Under the pieces are notes generated by a model. That model saw only the letters and a program-made list of their open reading frames with translations. It was not told where the DNA came from and did not search any database. A DNA stretch of 5,471 nt from JAUVXJ01 sp034430275 (GTDB lineage Bacteria; Chloroflexota; Anaerolineae; UBA7937; B3-Chlor), in contig DAOUEW010000309.1 in NCBI GenBank assembly GCA_034430275.1, positions 1-5,471 on the forward strand. The letters are read 5' to 3'. Made by a program: the position numbers and the translations under genes. Of the stretch, positions 5,063 to 5,471 are shown piece by piece (within the stretch, counting starts at the first letter, position 1; every line of letters begins with the position of its first letter).

Positions 5063-5471
5063 TCAAGGACGTGCAACCACCACGTTGTCGAAGACCACCT
5101 CCGTCGACTCCTCCTCGAACGTGGTGGCCGTCAAGCCAATGTCTCCTTCCACGTAGGTGGTGTCGCTGGCTTCGGCCACGAGCTCCCCGTTCACAAAAAG
5201 CGCAAGATCGGCTCCGTCGCACACCACACGTAGGTAGTTGCTGGCGTTCCCCTGCCGAATCGCCTCCGATGTTGTCCAGTCCACCAGCGCCTCGGCGTTC
5301 CCGTCCATAACCTTGTGAATCGAGCAGAAACCATCACCGCTGATGCGCAGCATGTAGCCGTCGATCCCGTCGGGCTGCACGCGGCACATGACCCCATAGG
5401 CATTGTTGTCATTGGACGGACCGGACGCTTGTGTTGCATCCACATCTATGATCAGGTCGCCGAACGACTGA
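5063..5471 (-). CDS. LamG/concanavalin-like domain protein, C-terminal part (start beyond right edge)
   Basis: The frame is open to the window edge, so the gene is 5'-truncated here; 135 residues and a TGA stop are visible. The segment begins QSFGDLIIDVDATQ. Further on it contains NNAYGVMCRV, GYMLRISGDGFCSI, NYLRVVCDGADLALFVNGEL, DIGLTATTF and the final VVFDNVVVARP. This strand pattern (G.....R, ISGDG, LR..C.G..L.L.VNG, G.IGL.A, FDN..V) is that of the LamG/DUF1080-like jelly-roll fold found at the C-terminus of many secreted Chloroflexota proteins. Such domains usually bind carbohydrate or other surface ligands, but no ligand can be named. An in-frame GTG at 5441-5443 is not a likely start because the domain continues upstream of it. 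The N-terminal half is unseen. Confidence 0.8.
   Translation of the reverse strand, partial: QSFGDLIIDVDATQASGPSNDNNAYGVMCRVQPDGIDGYMLRISGDGFCSIHKVMDGNAEALVDWTTSEAIRQGNASNYLRVVCDGADLALFVNGELVAEASDTTYVEGDIGLTATTFEEESTEVVFDNVVVARP

Noticed and set aside
4298..5233. Plus-strand 311-codon open frame
   Set aside because: It is antisense to ychF and to the LamG-like gene across the gap, His/Gln/Arg-rich, with no domain.

Overview
The window reads as chromosomal DNA from a GC-rich bacterium, most likely a Chloroflexota member of the Anaerolineae type. This is inferred from three things: an EF-Tu N-terminus of that style, a secreted Ig-like/Pro-Thr-rich protein, and a LamG-like C-terminal domain of a kind common in that phylum. 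No 16S or marker phylogeny is possible here. Every gene with good support lies on the minus strand, so the natural reading order is from high to low coordinates.

Order of transcription: (1) the C-terminal end of a LamG/concanavalin-like protein (5063-5471, cut by the window edge); (2) a 267-bp gap with no gene; (3) ychF, a universally conserved Obg-family ATPase with a GTG start at 4795; (4) a 139-bp gap with a possible promoter; (5) an exported, probably membrane-anchored protein with an Ig-like domain, a long Pro/Thr linker and two tandem divergent C-terminal domains (2380-3558); (6) a small ribbon-helix-helix DNA-binding protein (1987-2259); (7) a cobalamin-binding radical SAM enzyme resembling the hopanoid C-3 methylase (HpnR) family (545-1933); (8) a near-consensus sigma-70 promoter (487-515) driving tRNA-Thr(TGT), tRNA-Tyr(GTA), tRNA-Thr(GGT) and then tuf, which runs off the left edge.

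The left end is the classical tRNA-tuf operon, which supplies elongation factor Tu together with some of its tRNA partners. Compared with the E. coli thrU-tyrU-glyT-thrT-tufB order, the tRNA-Gly gene is missing. The ribbon-helix-helix gene and the radical SAM gene are 53 bp apart and may be cotranscribed, which suggests, but does not prove, local regulation of the enzyme. The lipoprotein-like and LamG-like proteins are probably cell-surface proteins of unknown ligand.

I found no mobile element, CRISPR array, rRNA or convincing intrinsic terminator. I did not find a clearly new multi-gene system. The points most worth checking are the substrate of the HpnR-like enzyme, the overlapping divergent -10 elements of the tRNA-tuf promoter, and the tandem C-terminal domains of the exported protein.
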